A DNA stretch of 64,000 nucleotides from Phascolomyces articulosus (Eukaryota; Mucoromycota; Mucoromycetes; Mucorales; Lichtheimiaceae), in contig JAIXMP010000032.1 of assembly GCA_025677815.1 (NCBI GenBank), forward strand, positions 248,001 to 312,000, given 5' to 3'. The translations under genes and the position numbers were made by a program. Of this stretch, positions 62,015 to 64,000 are shown one piece after another. Below the pieces are notes generated by a model, which saw only the letters and a list, made by a program, of their open reading frames with translations, did not search any database and was not told where the DNA came from. Position 1 is the stretch's first letter, and each line of letters starts with the position of its first letter.

Positions 62015-63734
62015 ATGTGGAATCCAAGGTCAGGCATATACTAAATAATAGCAAAATTCAATCAATACGTTAATATTTATATATATTTATTTGCACTATT
62101 TTAGAACCGGTGAACCAACTTGGACAGAAATGTCTCGACTTGTTTCCAGAATTATCTTATTCCTACTGTTTATTGCATTTTTCGTGTTTCTGGTGATTCA
62201 AGCAATTGAGAGCCCTACAACAACTTATACAACACCTAAATCCGTACTCGATAAAGGCATAGAACTTCCAGGTAAATGTCAAATGAAAAATAACTACAGC
62301 AAATGCAAAAATAATTTAATGCTAATTTACTCTGTTGTTGTATTTTTATTATACCCATGAACAGATATTCGATTTTGTTTTCATGGATTTACAAATGAAA
62401 ATATGGGCCCAACGTTGCAATGTGAAACAGATATCGGCAAGTCATGTAATAAACATATCCGGCAGCTGAATATGTCAGTTCATCAGCCAATATTTTTTGG
62501 AACTGGTAGAACTCGATGCTATATGTTTTATGGCGATTATCTTGACGATAACGAAGAACCATTACGTTTGTATCCTACGCCTATACCACAAAAAAACAAC
62601 GGAAGTCTTATTGGATTTTATACACAGATTGGAAACACATCGGAACAAGTTCGACTCTATACTACGTTTTATCATGCTGAACAAAACTTCAACCGAAAGG
62701 TTTATCTAAACCAACCCATGCCAAGACTCAGTGACACTGAAGTAAATGAATGGAAAGCACATGATTCTAGTATTATCAGTGGTGATCCTTTTGAACAGAT
62801 GGAATATGCCAATATCCAGTACCGACTTGAAATAACAGAATATTTACAACCCACCTGGTGGAACTACGTTGGATTTGCATCCGTCTATAATTCTTCGACA
62901 GTAGTAAAGAAAGATATTCAAAAGTACCGAATAGGTACTCCAACACCCGGAAACTATGGTGGTATGGGTAACATCAATCTGAAGCCAGATGGGTTTACCA
63001 TCTTGGTAAATAAAGAACAAAGAGTCTATACTTTGGTAAATGCATTTGGCTTCGTTGGTGGTATCTATGGTTTACTTATTGCATTTCAAACTGCTATGTT
63101 TGGTTATCGTCCACAATCTCCATTTGGTTATCTCCATCGCTGGTCTGTTGGCCCCATGCGTCGTTCAATTTATCGAGGTCTCAAGAATGGATTTGAAGAT
63201 TACAGATCACCTACTCCTTTGGTGAATCCAGTACATGCAAGACAATATTCTAATTATACAAACAAAGAGAAAGTAGGCGTTGATAATGGTGGCATACATT
63301 TAAAGAGTATCGGTACAGGATTCAACAATCGTAATAATTATACTGCTGACGAAGCAGACATATTAGCCATGGAAGGAGGTTTACAAAATGACGACGATCA
63401 GAAATATCTTTGTGCAAATGATGAAGAGCAAGGACGACGGCTAGAATCAATGGAAGATCGCGTGCAACTACTCGAGAGATTATTCCAATCCTACTATGTA
63501 GATGATGAAGTATTTCAAAAATTGGATGAAGCCGTCAAGTGCCCTGAAAAATCAAATCGACGACGACATGTCGGGTCACCCCTTCAACAGCATAATAATA
63601 TGGTTGGAATTCTTGGAGAAAGAAGGAGTCGAAGTGGTTACAAAAAAACAAAATCGTTGGATAGTAGTAAATTTTCAATGGATGAAGATTCTATTCCTCA
63701 GCCTCCTTCTTTATTTAGAGATAGAAACACGTGA
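62015..63734 (+). CDS. Two-pass membrane protein with coiled-coil tail
   Basis: Three exons (62015-62028, 62105-62271, 62365-63734) join in phase to give 516 residues. The start MWNPR is followed by TGEPTWTEMSRLVSR and a first membrane segment (IILFLLFIAFFVFLVIQAI, about residues 21-39). A roughly 230-residue domain with several Cys and Asn-glycosylation sites follows (VPEs relative DIRFCFHGFTNENMGP, HIRQLNMSVHQPIFFGTGRT). The second membrane region is TLVNAFGFVGGIYGLLIAFQ, then a cytosolic basic/aromatic stretch (YRPQSPFGYLHRWSVGPMRR) and a predicted coiled coil (RLESMEDRVQLLERLFQSYY). Both ends are predicted cytosolic. The family is not named here. The first donor is GTCAGG, not a consensus site. 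The ATG lies six bases after the kelch stop, in the same frame, so a separate promoter would have to be inside the kelch gene. Confidence 0.75.
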
Positions 63735-64000
63735 CCTGCCTACAATGCTATCAGTTAACCTTTATAGACCATATATAGTCTATTATACTTTTATATTTAC
63801 AAAAAAAAATATAATTCGATTTTTAATAATAATGAATAATGTTGCTACTTAATAAATAATTTTCTATTTTCATGCGTATATATACGTAATAAACATTTTT
63901 ATATGGATCAAACTTGTATCTCGTAAATGTACATGTAGAAGACTTTGTTTACGAATGAATATAGTATGTTTGGTAAGAAGAATGATTTTTTCTTTTAGTT

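Overview
This window is eukaryotic and looks like an early-diverging fungus, most likely Mucoromycota (Mucorales-like). That placement is inferred from the genome style: very AT-rich DNA, short GT..AG introns (mostly 50-230 nt) with GTAAGT or GTATGT donors, T/A-rich acceptors, CT-rich leaders after TATA boxes, poly-Q/S/H-rich disordered protein segments, and fungal-type families (PET127, SEC66, GET5, an ACS-type MFS permease, F-box/LRR proteins). I see no rRNA, CRISPR array or bacterial operon structure. All gene models are hand-spliced from splice signals and reading-phase consistency; none has been checked against transcripts or databases.

Layout. 1-0.9 kb: AT-rich DNA with an imperfect hairpin, then a tRNA-Leu(CAA). 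1.0-3.3 kb: a decayed DNA transposon, CACTA/EnSpm-like by its CACTG termini, 3-bp target duplication and TTTGAGC subterminal repeats. 5.4 kb: a doubtful small gene. 9.9-12.2 kb (-): a nine-exon MFS permease. 13.3-14.3 kb (+): a single-pass membrane protein. 14.7-19.1 kb (-): a large protein with two START-like lipid-binding domains and a C-terminal membrane anchor. 20.7 kb: relic of a Rossmann-type oxidoreductase. 22.7-23.6 kb (+): MYND zinc-finger protein. 24.1-27.1 kb (-): PET127 (mitochondrial RNA processing), ten exons. 28.0-30.1 kb (+): F-box gene broken by an in-frame stop and a frameshift. 32.5-33.3 kb (+): sulfotransferase-like protein. 35.0-37.1 kb (-): intact F-box/LRR protein. 41.2-43.9 kb (+): a protein that appears to fuse an H2B-like and an H2A-like histone fold to a long disordered tail. 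44.0-44.9 kb (-): GET5/MDY2. 44.9-54.3 kb: a 9.4-kb gene-poor stretch holding a Tc1-type transposase relic. 54.3-55.1 kb (+): SEC66. 55.9-57.4 kb (+): orphan seven-TM protein with a 12-nt microexon. 60.3-63.7 kb (+): two membrane-protein reading frames, a secreted-type kelch/TM protein and a two-TM protein, separated by one stop codon and two sense codons in the same frame.

The genes do not form one pathway. GET5 (tail-anchored protein insertion) and SEC66 (post-translational ER translocation) are functionally related neighbours about 10 kb apart, and much of the rest is membrane or secretory. Several genes are convergent pairs with short shared 3' regions (13.3/14.7 kb, 22.7/24.1 kb, 41.2/44.0 kb). 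The most unusual items are the histone-fold fusion, the same-frame kelch/TM tandem, the broken F-box gene, and the CACTA-like element with its clear target-site duplication.
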